Below are positions 1-12,510 of a DNA stretch of 64,000 bases, piece after piece. Below the pieces are notes generated by a model that saw only the letters and a program-made list of their open reading frames with translations, searched no databases and was not told where the DNA came from. The stretch is taken from assembly GCA_900239685.1 (NCBI GenBank), contig OENT01000332.1:62001-126000 (forward strand). The letters run 5' to 3'. The DNA comes from Rotaria macrura (Eukaryota; Rotifera; Eurotatoria; Philodinida; Philodinidae). Every line of letters starts with the position of its first letter. Within the stretch, counting starts at the first letter, position 1. The translations under genes were made by a program, and so were the position numbers.

Positions 1-526
1 TACGTCTGGAGGCTAGCCTTAATTTAAAACCGACCCGACAGCGATAGCTCTCATAGTGAGGAAGTTAAAACAATTCTCGTGGAAGTTATTAAACAAACCA
101 TAAGTCTAGTTTAGTAAGGTTTATAAGGTTGAAAGTTTTATCACAAGTGTTTATCACAAAGCCTATCGATCGCTGAAAGTTTGAGCCCAAACCTATGCTC
201 CAAAGTGGCAAGTCGATTGTGAGGGGGGTCTTGAGACATGAATCCCTCATATGGTGGCATCTGTTTCAAAACATGAGAAAAGTTCAACCGACTTGGCTAC
301 CAAGTCAGATGGTTACCAACTGGATTAGTGATGTATGAGTTTGTTAATGAACTTATTAGTTGTAAAGAATTTAAAATTTAGAATAAATAATGGGTGACAA
401 GGTATTTTTCGGTCCAAAAATGTTGTCGGCGAAAAAGGCATTGGAGAAAATGGACATCGGTGAAAGTGGAGTCGGAGAAAATCATCGTTGGCGAAAACGA
501 ACTAATTCCTCAAATCTATCTTCTAG
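1..526. other. Gene-free left edge
   Basis: I see no supportable gene, RNA or repeat here. The sequence TTCTAG directly before the ATG at 527 could be a splice acceptor, so an upstream exon of the OTU gene could lie here, but nothing in the sequence decides it. Confidence 0.4.
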
Positions 527-1360
527 ATGAGTAACAATCCTGTATGCCTTCTTTGTGACCCAAACGACGACCAATCCTTGCTGATATGTGAGAATTGTCA
601 GTTCATTCAAGGAATCACAGATCGTAGAAGGTTCTTCAATAAAAGTCTTAATGCTTTTCAAAAAAAAGCAGAGAAAATATGGAATACCAGCCATGATTTA
701 AGTGCCTTGAGAATCATGTGCCAATTATTGAAAAAACGTGTTTCCACAATAAATTTTTCGTTTACCCCTACCAATGATTTCATTAGTGGATATCATAAAC
801 AAGATGAAACTGCAAAAATTTATATCCAGGATCAAGCCAGATTCAGAGGTCTGATACCAATAAGTAGTGAGGCAGATGGTAACTGCTTATTTCATTCGAT
901 TAATATTCTTGGAAAACTCACTCAAATATCAATAGCTGAATTACGCGTACGTTCTCTGCTCGAAGTTGTAATCAACTACGATCAATATATTGAATATTTT
1001 TCCCACCTCACACTAGAAAATGGGACTGACAATATACTTAAATATTGTAGTGAGGCAAGAATGAAACAACATTCGCAGATATGGGATGTACTCGGTTTGT
1101 GTGATGCATTGAAATGTAGAATTGAACTGATGTATTTTCATGATCGTCCTCCACTTCCGTTACAAAATTGGACCTACACACCAATCAAGAACCCACGTGG
1201 CACTCTCAATAAAATAACACTATTATGGACAAATACAAATCCAAGAGAGCAATCCCAGGATCCTAATGAACGATACAAAGCCAATCATTTTGTTCCATTA
1301 GTCAGGTATACTATAAAACATTTCAAAGATTTTATTGATGATATTTTTATCGATCATTAA
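527..1360 (+). CDS. OTU-like cysteine protease domain protein
   Basis: A single open frame of 277 residues. The N-terminus has a small Cys-pair motif (CLLC near residue 8, CENC near residue 21) that could bind zinc. Residues about 110-265 look like an OTU-family fold. DGNCLFHS near residue 117 carries the expected catalytic Asp and Cys, and NHFVPLVRY near residue 254 supplies the C-terminal His. OTU proteins are usually deubiquitinases; activity here is inferred from the motifs only. OTU-like genes of this kind are numerous in bdelloid rotifers and are often intronless. The ATG at 527 follows TTCTAG, so an upstream exon is possible. No neighbour suggests a pathway. The triad makes the family call fairly safe; the substrate is unknown. 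Confidence 0.75.
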   Translation: MSNNPVCLLCDPNDDQSLLICENCQFIQGITDRRRFFNKSLNAFQKKAEKIWNTSHDLSALRIMCQLLKKRVSTINFSFTPTNDFISGYHKQDETAKIYIQDQARFRGLIPISSEADGNCLFHSINILGKLTQISIAELRVRSLLEVVINYDQYIEYFSHLTLENGTDNILKYCSEARMKQHSQIWDVLGLCDALKCRIELMYFHDRPPLPLQNWTYTPIKNPRGTLNKITLLWTNTNPREQSQDPNERYKANHFVPLVRYTIKHFKDFIDDIFIDH

Positions 1361-2762
1361 CAATCTTTTACCTTTGTATTTCTTTTAGAATGTTGAAAGA
1401 ATCAACAGATATTACAGGTAATGTTACGCTTCTGAATTTTTGTCGGATTTTTAGTCAATTTTAGCTTAAATACACTATTACGAGTATTAAATGAGTTACC
1501 AAATTTATCGGTGAAAGAGTCGTTAAGTAACATAGTTTTAAGGTTCTTTTACAATCAATTAGTGATGCATAAATATCACTCTTATTAGACACATGTAAGA
1601 TTTGAGAACGAGATGTTAGGTAGTGGCCTTGACTTAGTATTCAGTATATTCGAAAACGAAATTGTTCAAGCACTCAGGTATTTGTATTGTTGATATTGAA
1701 AACAAAGTATAATATATGTACGTGGAAATCTATAAGGAACAGGAAGGTACACAAATGAGAATATTATATAACCAGTAAATAAAATATTGAAATTATTGAC
1801 GCATGAAAAAATGCCATTAATGACAAGACAGTTATGTGATGAAATAAATAAACGTAGTTTTTATCGAGAGCACTATGTAACAAAGTGTTTAAATATCGAC
1901 CACATTATGTTATTATTGATTATGCTGTAAGTGTTTTTTGATTATCAGAGAAACAGTGTTCGGAAATTTTGAGGGCAAGCTACAATCACAACTGATTCTA
2001 TATAAAGAATGCATCTCCTTGCCAGCAGTAATTCCTCTGAAATAGCCAATTTAGGCCAAGTTTAAGGATTTTGTGAATTCTATCTGATTAGATAGTGCAC
2101 TGTGTCTACTCTTAAATTTATTGAAACTTATCGATTTTGCGATGAAGTTTGAGGATTTATACATGTTTCTTTGGATCCAACATATATGAAACTTAACTAT
2201 CTTTTCTAAAACCTAGATGGGTGTTGGTATGAGGTGCAGATTTCGACTCGTCCACACCTACAATCCCACTTTTACGATGGTTTTCAACATCAACAGACTT
2301 TCTAATTACTTGAATTAGGGGAGTTTTCAGACTGTTCCCACCGCACCCCCCCCAAAAAAAACCGATTTTCATCAGAAAAACGTGTTTTAACATAAATTTA
2401 GGGGCATGTCGTATGATGCGCCTACTACGCGAATGCGTAAAAATATTATTGAATCTCAAAGATTCGTAGGGAGTTTTAAAAGACGTTCTAAATCCGACTG
2501 AAGCAATTATTGTTTTCAGCCGTGAGTATCGAATCACGTTTCAGAAAGGATTTTCGTGCACCTTTTTTCTCATTTATTGAGTTCGATAGGGATCAAAAAA
2601 TAATGATATTGAAACAAATGATGAACTCAAATGTAAAAATGTTTAAGATCTAGGCGATTCATTAGGAATGTACACCGAAACGGACACGTGGAGTCGTAAA
2701 GCTATTTTCTACTTATCATCTTTTATGAAAAATGTCTATATAGCAAAGAAGTAACATAGAAT

Positions 2763-2910
2763 CCTGGATAGAATGGTTGACATAGTTCTCGCGAAAAATG
2801 AAAAAAATATATTTGACTTAACTCAAATCCTTGGAGAGGAGAGGGTAAGGCAATATTGAAAGAATTTTTTTTCATTTTTCGCAAGAACTCTGTTGAACAT
2901 TCTATATAGG
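2763..2910. repeat. Inverted-repeat (MITE-like) element, 148 bp
   Basis: The left arm (2763-2806) and the reverse complement of the right arm (2866-2910) share a run containing GCGAAAAATGAAAAAAA and, further out, ATAGAATG. By eye about 37 of 44 positions match. The ~60-bp centre is unrelated sequence. No clear target-site duplication is visible. This resembles a small non-autonomous foldback or MITE element; the family is unknown. Confidence 0.55.
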
Positions 2911-5900
2911 CTCATGTTCTGATTCTTGTTAGATGGAAACTTTTGATGAGAAATGGGGACACAAAAAAATTAATTTGTTCTTTTCCATGTCCTTTACTCA
3001 TTGATTTTAGTAAAAAACATACTAAATGGCGCCATCTATCATGAGTTATGTCGTCAACAGCATAGTTCGATATGCTGCGATGATTGCTTACCATCGATAT
3101 ATAATGTTTACTGCTTTGACTCGATTTAAATTGGTATTTAAGAAAAAAATTTCTTCAGCGTTTTCTTCAAAACTCTTTTTTTGCGCTGATGATCAAACTC
3201 CGAACAAATTTAACCTCGTTTATCTGGAAAATCACTGATGCTTTTCACGATTTTAGATATTTCAAAAGCCCCAAAAATTAATGAGAGCTAAAATAAAAAG
3301 TTCTTTCTCTCATCTGAGGGGTGAACAGATCTCATGCAAATAAAATAATCCTCAGTTCCACATCAAAAAGTATAGTGAAAAACGATTTTTACGGCAGTGG
3401 GTCCATTTTGTGCCTTAATCTCTTGAAAACTTCTGAATGCTGAGGCTTAGAGCGGGAAAATATTTCGTAATTTTTGTTATTTGGACCCAACATTTATAGA
3501 AAGCTTCAAAGAGATCCCATACACTGTCGAAAATCAATTTTAGAGTGGGTAAAGGGGGAGTAAACTTAAGCGAAGCTCACAGGTAAACAAGGTGAAAAAT
3601 TCTGTACAGAGATCGTTCTTGATCACTGTGAAAGATATGCTTTTACTGAATCAAAATAAAACCAAAAAGGGAGCTTGAATCTAGGTATATATATGTAGAT
3701 ACAACATGAAATTAGCATATAAGTTCGACTGCGTTGGACTTTTTTTCAACCTATAAGTACACGAAGATCTTACAGATGTGTTGTACAAAGTTTTTATACA
3801 CACTTGTTACTTCATCTTTTGAAAATGTCTCTTTTTTAAATATGTTTTAGCAATTTAGACGAGACTTTTAGAGCAACAAATATTAATCCAAATTTTTTCT
3901 GATATAAACGAAATACAATCCTTTTCATACAAAAGGAATTCGTGTCTAGTACGAATGTACTATCAGAGTTTCTTAATTGTAATCCCTAGGAAATGTATTC
4001 TAATCTTCCTTTTCATTCATTCGAGATGTTTTTAAGATTCCAAAATGAGACATTCAGGTTCCACATATTGATGTAGGTGTGAGTTCGTTAGAATATATGT
4101 ATTGTTTCCAAGCATGTTTTCCTACATTAAGAAATGACATTAATACATCTCATAGATCTAGATTATGCCACCATTGTCGCATGGATTAGTAAGCACATAT
4201 TTAAATGAAAAGTTTCAAAGCAAAGCTTTTTATTTTTTATTAGAATTTTTTCATCGAAATCTGCTGATATTTTGCAAAAGGTTTTCAATCCCTTTTCACG
4301 CTCAATAAAAATATTACGACAATTTAATCAGTTACCAAGCCCTGTTACAACTTAGTTGCCTCAATAACGTTTCGAATGAAAGCCTAACGGTTGAGTAAAA
4401 TCTGTGTTTTTATCATTGTAGTTGTGCATGAGCACTTTCAGGAACATTATTAGAGTAATGGTTGTTTTACTCTATTGAGTCCCTCGTTGACTGGTTCATG
4501 TTACGATGCATATAGTACTCTTCTGTTTAGTTATTTATGGCACGACTATATAGGATCGTCAGACAGTTTGTGTCAAAAACTAAGTATTGTTAAATGTTTA
4601 GAGTCATATTTGAGGCGTTTAGTTTCGTATTCGATATCGTAAACATGCGTTTATAATAGTCTTTAAAGATAGCTTCGTGCCCCCCAATGAAGAAAATTGC
4701 ATTCAATTAATTGATTCCTGTATCAAGTGTTGAGTATAATCAGCTGAGTGTACATTAATTGACTTTCTCACTACTAGACAATAAATATAAATGTGTGTGA
4801 AATTTCCAACTCCATATAAAATTTCCGATCATGTTATCGAATTTGGTTATATCTTAACTCTGTAACGAACATTTTTGTTATGTTCAAAAGGCATTTGTAG
4901 AAGCAGTTATAAGTTTCTATGATTTTCGAAATCTATACTCATCGGAGATTAGTTATGCCAAAATGACAGTTTTTACACAACATAGTAGTATTAAAAACAG
5001 ATTCTTCTTCTAAACCAGCTCAATTATCCAAGTGGTCATACGATTGGCACTTGCATAGAATCAATTTCAGCTTCCTGTGAGCACCGACATTCTACATAGA
5101 GTGTCGAGTGGTTAACTGCAGATAAATCCTTCCTACACATAGCTTTCGACCGATCGAACAGGAATTAGTGTAGTTAGACAGAATTTTCTCCGATAGATCT
5201 TGCATTGTCCAGTTATCTAGTTCTATCCAATATAGAGGAAAGAAGGAGATTCGAGCATAAATAATTTTGATTGATTTTTGTTCAATCTCTCTAAGCTAAA
5301 GACGAAGTGCTCTTCCAAGAAAGTCGTCTTTTCGATTCATACAAAGATAATATTTTCAAGTAAGTGTTTGTTCCTTTTATTTGAAGAGTGTGATGCATAA
5401 ACCATGTTATTCAATGAACACAACTTTTCTTCATGTTTAACCAAAGGAGACATTTCCCTTAGATTTTTGGCACCTGATAAACAAAAAGCTGAAATACTTC
5501 ATGGCCAGCTCTCATCGTTGGTATTAAACATGACGTAGAGATTTATGAAATTAAAATGAACTATCTTATGCTAAAATTAATGATTTTGTCAAAATAGTCG
5601 AAATAAAAATACATCTTAAAATTGACTCCTAGAAAAGTTTTAAGCTAGTACGTCATCTTTTTTCAAATATTTTTCATGATATTTCATCGAAACTCGAGGG
5701 ATTCGCCTACTTTGTTTTTTATTGGTTTCAGAGAATTTTAGCTTTCGAAGAATGTTTTTGAATATTGCTTTCTCAAAAGGTTCATTGTGTTGTTCTGTAT
5801 CTCACCTGCAACGAAACTGGCACATTAGAGTGCCAGTGACAATGCATTGTGTTCATAGGAAATATATTTATTCACATGCTAATGACGTTCGTTTTTAATT

Positions 5901-6158
5901 ATATTCTTCGTTACTTTGAGCTAAGTTTATCTCATTTCTTGCAAGGATGGGGACTAATTTTATATTACTTACACCGTCCAACAAAACGGGGATCATGAAG
6001 GCTTTTTTTATCGGACACAGAATGCATAGTATGTATAGAGGTAAACTCAATCAATCGCTCTTTATATGCAAAAATTAATTGGAACTACGTCACGTATCGC
6101 AGTATCACAAGGATGCACACACAGAAACTAGAAAATAACTGTACCAAGTCAAAAAGGG

Positions 6159-6266
6159 AGATTATAACCACATTTTTATACAACGAAATCCAAATTATAA
6201 TCGATTGATCAAGATTTCAATCGATTATAATTTGGATTTCGTTGTATAAAAATGTAGTTATAATCT
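6159..6266. repeat. Near-perfect 50-bp hairpin
   Basis: The left arm 6159-6208 and right arm 6217-6266 are reverse complements with one mismatch, around an 8-base loop (6209-6216). The core reads AATCGATTGA on the left and TCAATCGATT on the right. An extra AATCTGACTTTTCCC lies just right of the hairpin and partly mirrors AGTCAAAAAGGGAGATT on the left, so the parent element may be somewhat longer. Candidates are a foldback MITE or a hairpin RNA precursor; the sequence alone does not decide. Confidence 0.8.
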
Positions 6267-6610
6267 GGCAAACCGTGCAATAATCTGACTTTTCCCCTGC
6301 GTATTTCGTGTTAAAACACGAAATTAAAAACTTTTATATCACTTCATTATTTCTGTTCTTCCTGTCGGGTCTCTACGCTGAACTTACTTGACATCTGAAG
6401 CAATATTGATCTAGTATGTATCATTTTCGAAAAAGATCAATTCAAATAATAATAAAGAAATTTATTTATCAAAGCAGCTTGTTCCTCCGATTCGTACTGC
6501 GTCTAATGCAATTATAATACAGATAAAGCCCTGTCCTAGATTTTCCAGTTGTCACCCTAAAACTTCTTCTTTCTTTTCATCATTTTAAAGCAACATTTTC
6601 CGGCTTTCAG

Positions 6611-6892
6611 GTTCTGAACCTGGCAAACCAACGTATGGTGAGCTTAAATCAGCACTTGCCTCGATTACTGCGGAAAAGGAACAACTGAAAGATGAATGCA
6701 ACAAACAGAAGACTGATATTGGTGAGCTTCAAACAAAAAGAGAGGCATTAAAGGACAGTTTAAGACAAAGTGAGCTCGAAGTTCTCAAGTGGAAACGAAA
6801 AACTGAACTCCTTGAAGTAGAAAATACCAGCCTTGGCAAAGAAAACGCAGTTTGTCTACGAGAAATTCAATGCCTACAACAAGAAAAGCAAG
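6611..6892 (+). CDS. Isolated coiled-coil exon (gene fragment)
   Basis: A clean internal-exon profile: acceptor GGCTTTCAG before 6611, donor AAG|GTGAGC after 6892, and an open frame of 93 full codons between them. The encoded stretch is rich in Lys, Glu and Leu with heptad-like spacing (for example KEQLKDECNKQ and LEVENTSLGKENA), so it should form a coiled coil. It starts in phase 1 and ends with one spare base. I could not find convincing partner exons on either side, so it may be part of a gene with long introns or a leftover from a decayed gene. No function can be assigned. Confidence 0.45.
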
Positions 6893-9800
6893 GTGAGCGT
6901 ATTGCATCATCATTTTTAGACTCTACATCAATTTTCTTGAGATTACTTCTCAGGACCAATGTGAATACGGAGTTTTTGTTGATGAGAACAGCTTTCGTAA
7001 CCGAAAGTAGACCGGCTTCTCACAGCAACTGCCATTTTCCTCAGTCACTTCCTACCGATACAAGTTAAAAGGAGCCTCAACAATGGAATATTCCACAAGA
7101 TCTCATCACTCACCCCTTTCAATCATGATTTTGTGCCTCTTCTCATAATGCAGCAAGTAAATGTTCAAACCCACACCTTGGATTTACGAAGTTAAAGATG
7201 CTACACCGATGTTTAAGTCGATTTCGATGATTGATTTTGAAAATACAAGAACGCTGTTTCTAATTACATATCTACACCTGAGTAACGAGAAAATCTCAAG
7301 ATGATGAAAGGTGACGGGATTCGTATCGATCTCCGTTGACGGAAAGGTTTTCTTCGGTAGTTCAGTTCTTCAAAATCTCTTCCCTTGAAATTTAGCGTTC
7401 TGTTTTATAAATGTGAGTTCGGAACAACATCTTCAAAGAGGCATACCGAGCCTCCACTGAATAATGCGGTGACAGTAGGTATTTAAATAAGAATTCTCGA
7501 TCCGGAGAGTACTAAGGGTCTAGATGATCCGTTAAGTCGATAATGTAAAATTCAGACGGACCTAAAACCGACTTCTTCAAGAGAAAATCTAACAAGGGAA
7601 AAGTAAGGAAATATTTGAATATTAAACTATCCATGAAACGGTTGATCCGATAAAAGACTTCCTTTCTCTCTAACAACCAATGAAGAGACAACTGATAATG
7701 AAAACTCTTTTCTTTAATAAGTAACATGCAACACAAATATTTGTCTTTTCAAGATATGAATAACAACCCTCATTAGCAACTACATGTGGGCGTGAATTTA
7801 ATGATGTGCTTCGCTACATATGCAGCTTTGACTATATTTTTATACGCAGCTATAATGTCTCTCATTCACATCTACCTACTTACATTTACCTTCATGTATC
7901 TCCCACGGCGCAAAGATAGTTTTTGAGCCTGAGGAAAAATAGGACTCCATTATAGTACACCAATCATATAATTTTGCACATGATGTATTTTATTTCGCGA
8001 ATAAAATTGTACTGAGTTACAAGATTTTAAATAGGGTTATCGTAACCATTCAGATTTCCCCAACTGTTGTATCCTGGGTAATGTGGTCGTCCGTATAATT
8101 TTCCAGAAAAGGAATCATTTGCATCATTGAATCATGATAGCTTGCATGAAAATGAGACAAGCACTCCTGAAATATCTGTGTTTTTGCGATAATTCATCAT
8201 ACACATCGAATAATGTGATATAATGAAGTAGACGTGAAAATGTCCTCATTTCCCAGATAGATTGACCACGAATTTTCTGTGTTATTATATCTTCATGTAA
8301 GCCGAATAGAAATATCACACAACCTGATTTTTGTGGATAAATTTCAAACTATGCATAACAGACTACTTTCGAGGAAGAGCGTTGAATGGACGAAGTAAGA
8401 ATCGTTTCACGAATATGCAAGCGAAGTAAAGGTAAAAATAATAAGCAGAGAAAAATTGCTAATAAATTATTTAGCTTCTGCTCTCAATGAAACTCCAGTT
8501 TTTGACCACGCATTCAAAGCCGATTTCTTATCACAGGGAGCTGCAGCTAAGCTCCCTCCTTCACGATATGTATATAGTTTTTCAGAAAAAGACCAAATAG
8601 TAGCAGACTGCATTTTTTGGGAAGATTAATCTTTCACTTCCATCAGCATGAAATACATATTACTATATATGATCTAGCGGACACAATGTTGCTCGCATAC
8701 ATAATTTTTTCCGTGCTTTAAAAGACTTCACATAAATAGTATTAATATCCTATTATTTGTTTCTGAATGAAAAAATCCAATTGTACACTCACGTATTTAT
8801 CTTTTTTCTGCAAAACATGTTTTTCAGTAAGGCAGTTGGAAATGACAGCCGCCCAATTCTATATAAAATTAATATTATGTTTGTTTTAAAATTCTAAATG
8901 AAGGTAAGATTTTGTCCTACCATATTTGTCAAATTTTATTTCTGTATTGAAAAAAGTGATATTTAGTGACATGTTCTTTCGATTACTTCGATCGAATATT
9001 TACTAAAGAGGTCATTTAAAATGAATGAAACGAAAATTCCAAAACTTTGTCAAAAGAAAAATTGCGTACTGGTATGATGTTTTATATACAACCAACACTA
9101 GTTCTCTATCTCCTGCAACAAGAAAGTTATAAGGATTCTCTTGGATAATAAAAAACCAACAATAAATAAACCAAAACTACCATGTACTTCGGCAAATCCG
9201 GTTGCTAGTTTCACTTCATGATTTGCTTAAGAAGACCAGCAACCTATAGATATTTCAGTCTGCACAGATTATTATAGTGGAAAATTGGTTTTTAGAAGAG
9301 AGAGAGAGAAGCGGTATTAAAGGTGAGCTCATTCTTTTACTTTCAACTATCAGAGATCCAGTGTTATTAGGAATTCACTGCCATCTTTAATGCTGAATAT
9401 GTTGGTACATGAAGGAAGCGTGCGAGTAAGAATACAGCATGGTTCCATTTTCTCATATCGATCACACTCCGCATAGTGTAGGTATTACTGTGGAAGTACC
9501 GATGTGTAGTTCAGTATAAAGTTTTGAACCTAAACGTACAGTGGTAATTATAGATGTGAGAGCATGACTCTAATTGATGAACAAAAGACAGACACAAAGA
9601 TAAAGAATAGATTATACGCAAGAGGTATTAACTGATTTTTCCACGTGTAACAGTATGCGCTGAGAGAGTAAGTTTTTACACAAAACTTTTAGGCTACATG
9701 TTTAAGAGTTTATGGGTAGAATGGCAATGCGGTTGTGTCAGTGAATGTGCTTTCTGGTAGTTTCTGATGTATCAACTTCCAATAACAACACCCAGAATCA

Positions 9801-11703
9801 AACCCATCCTATTTTCGAAAACGTCTGGTAATCGAGAATAACATGATACGTATTTAGGATAGTGCCATACATGAAATTTGACAAAGCGCTTATATTTCCC
9901 GTCCGAGATACTGCATCTCCAACCAGAGACGTTGATGGATCCAAATAATGCGTAAACTGTGAGATAATTGGGCTTTTCCTCATTTTTCAAATGAATAGTC
10001 GAAATATCACTCATAATTCTACATTAGCTGATTTGTCTCGAGCTTTAGTCTCGAATCTTGAATTTTGCTCGTTCATGTTCTTTTTATATACGAGGAGAAA
10101 GCAAAGTGCAGATGGGAATGGGTTCATCTTATTTTGATTTACATCAGCATTCTACTTTTGAAATTCTGTTATGATACTCGTCTGATTCAGATATTTTTCT
10201 TGAGCAAAGTCTTCTATCCACATCAGTATTTGATAAAATCTTCGTATTATCCTAATTGCCATTAAGCAGGGGAATTTAGATATTACTGAAATTGAATCCA
10301 GAAAGTATTTTCGACTATTAATTTGAAAAAAAACCTATACACGGGTACACCGATTCTCGAGTCTACCGACATGTGAACCTTTTATAGATAGATTCGGTGT
10401 CGGCGTGGATCTTCTCACACACATCCGCACCCCCACCAGTAATCTGCGAGTCAGTCCAAAAAGCGACCCGTCACCGTCTTACAATGCTGGCGAGTAGCTC
10501 ATCGCTGCCTCACCTTGGCTTACCTAGAGTTTATTACAAGGCAGTAATTTTTAGGCAGCTTCTCAGGCAGCCATAACATTCAACATCTTTTTATTTTATT
10601 CAATCAAATAAAGAACATTTTATGCATTCAAATAGTTTGTGGAAATTTTATAAAGTCAATATGAGTACTCAGAGTAGTAGATTTCATTGTTTTCATTTGT
10701 AGAAGACGCTTTTACTCGAAGACGACTGGGTATTTTTAATGCTGACACAATGTTCATAGTATAATGCGACATAAATGCATGCAAACAGAGTTGTACATGA
10801 GTTATTGAGACGCATCTGTATGCGTTAGGGATTTTTTTTCCGTATAAATAACTACTGCTTTTCTAGCATGATTAAAAACGCGTTTCGAACAAGCATTTAA
10901 ACGCATGTATACGAATTTATTTTGATTAGTTCTCATGTGCGACCAAAATCCGTCTGAATGCGTTTAGCAGTGTTTTCCGAATTCTGTCTCATTAGAACGC
11001 GTCAGAATGTCGCCTTTTGCAACAATAACGCATCTAGCCTCGTCAAAAATGCGCTTTTCGATTACATGGACAAGAGTTTGTTTCCAAATCAAAAGTAAAG
11101 AACTCGGTTTCAACGTTTTAAACAGCTCCTTTTCTCTGCCTTCATCAACTTCTTCGATTGAGCTACTTTCATTTTCAATATTGCTTTTGAAATAAACAGA
11201 TTTCCGATGGAAAACATAATACGGTAGAGCTTTGTTGGTCACTCTACTATTAATAATCTAGTGTTAGCGTATATCTCTGAAGCATTCGGAGGACTTATCA
11301 TTTTCCCATGTCCTTTCACATGATATCCTTGCAAGACGAATACATAGCACTCGTTGCTGGGAAGAATTAGCTTCAATTAGCGACGTCTACGTCGGAGGGT
11401 AATTGATATTTAATTAAAAACATTGAATATGATTAAAAGCTAAGTTTTCGTATGTTTTCTCTGTGCGTGCACATTGCGAATGGGGTGAGCTCCCATAACA
11501 TTTAGAAAACTATGATCACGGGACTGGTGTTAAATTCTAGGGCGGATGATGTGCTCTGAAGGTGGCGATAATTCACATAAATTGCTTTCTGAAGAAGCTC
11601 AAGAAGCTTATCCAAATAATTAATTCAATACGTTTGAGTAGAGTAGTATTCTAAAGGATTAACTGATGCAGAAATAATCTGCAAAGCTAAATCTTATACT
11701 AGC
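6893..11703. other. Gene-free stretch
   Basis: No exon or gene can be supported over about 4.8 kb. There is a short GA run near 9299-9311, a G-rich/C-rich inverted tract at 10396-10438 (listed separately), and a patch at 10800-11060 dense in AACGC and GCGTT. That patch shares AAAACGCGTTTCG (near 10873) with the inverted-repeat element at 13.3 kb and may be a relic of the same repeat family. Confidence 0.45.
10396..10438. repeat. Short G-rich / C-rich inverted tract
   Basis: GGTGTCGGCGTGG is followed after a few bases by a C/A-rich run ending ATCCGCACCCCCACC. It is the smallest member of a recurrent pattern in this window: a TGTGGG-like tract, a short gap, then a CCCACA-like tract. Confidence 0.45.
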
Positions 11704-12230
11704 ATGATGCAAATGTATACTCTCAGTGAATAATCTTGGTATCATATAATGACACTGATGTTGAAATAATTTTTTTCAATATAGACACTAGTCATATTGT
11801 TTCCGGTATCCCCTACCAACTGCTTAATGTAATTTCTAACAAGCCACTCGATGTCAACGGGGCTGGGACACAAAATGGAGCTAACGTTTGGATTTTCTCC
11901 AACCATCAAGGCCTGAATCAGCAGTGGGTTTTCCACAAGAACGCCGATGGTACCTACAAAATCATCAGTCGTCACAGTCATAAAGTATTGGATGTGACCG
12001 GAGGCTTCACCTCGCAAGGAACCAACGTTCAAATTTGGGAAGACAACGGATCAACAGCACAGAAGTGGCAGGTTCACCCACTTGGTAAGGAAACGTATAA
12101 ACTAATTAATCCGAACTCTACCAAGGCGCTTGATGTCTCGGGTGGTAATAGCCATGATGGAGCGAACGTTCAAATTTGGTCAGATAATGGTACGCCGGCT
12201 CAGCAGTGGCTCATACTTCCTTTCTGCTAA
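11704..12230 (+). CDS. Ricin-B-type beta-trefoil lectin (carbohydrate binding only)
   Basis: Two exons, 11704-11725 and 11785-12230, give 155 residues. The long exon has no internal Met. A 22-base first exon starting at ATG 11704 ends at CTCA|GTGAAT, and the acceptor TTTCAATATAG precedes 11785. The phase matches exactly and the intron is 59 bp. The protein is almost entirely one beta-trefoil with three repeats, each with a LDV(N/T/S)G strand and a QxW motif: QQW, QKW and QQW. Such domains bind galactose-type or other sugars. There is no catalytic ribosome-inactivating domain and no clear signal peptide, so this is a stand-alone lectin. Similar single-domain lectins are common in bacteria and fungi, so horizontal origin is possible. 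It sits alone in a gene-poor region. Confidence 0.8.
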
Positions 12231-12363
12231 CGTTCGTGACTCAGCAGAAACCCAATAACTAAAGAAAACAACCATATCTTCTTTTCCGTTTTCATATCTG
12301 TTCCTTTATGATTTTTAGCATTTCATTAGCTCAATACGTCCAGGAGGGCATTATAACATGCTT

Positions 12364-12510
12364 TGTTGGTGGGGTGAGGGTGTGCCTGTGTGAGCCTCGT
12401 TAATACTCTGGCTTTCAGAAGAGTGTGAGTGTGGGAGGGGATGCGTATGGATAGATGCCTTCATTTTTTTTCATGCACACCTTGACGCACACGCAAGCAC
12501 CTCTAAATAC
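12364..12510. repeat. G-rich / C-rich inverted tract
   Basis: Two G/T-rich runs (12364-12392 with GGTGGGGTGAGGGTGTG, and 12421-12446 with GTGTGAGTGTGGGAGGGG) are followed by a C/A-rich run at 12472-12510 (GCACACCTTGACGCACACGC). The order is G-rich then C-rich, as at the other sites. Confidence 0.5.

Larger units (their letters stand above)
1361..6610. other. Gene-free stretch with two inverted-repeat elements
   Basis: No convincing coding exon is visible on either strand over about 5.2 kb. The short open frames have no recognisable family signature and no splice logic. The only structures I can support are the imperfect inverted repeat at 2763-2910 and the near-perfect hairpin at 6159-6266, both listed separately. 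There is also a C8A8 homopolymer junction near 2346 and a perfect 10-bp palindrome with a two-base centre around 6303-6324. Confidence 0.5.

Noticed and set aside
11007..11242. Opposed 62- and 92-codon frames
   Set aside because: No recognisable domain. The region is enriched in AACGC motifs that reduce stop codons.
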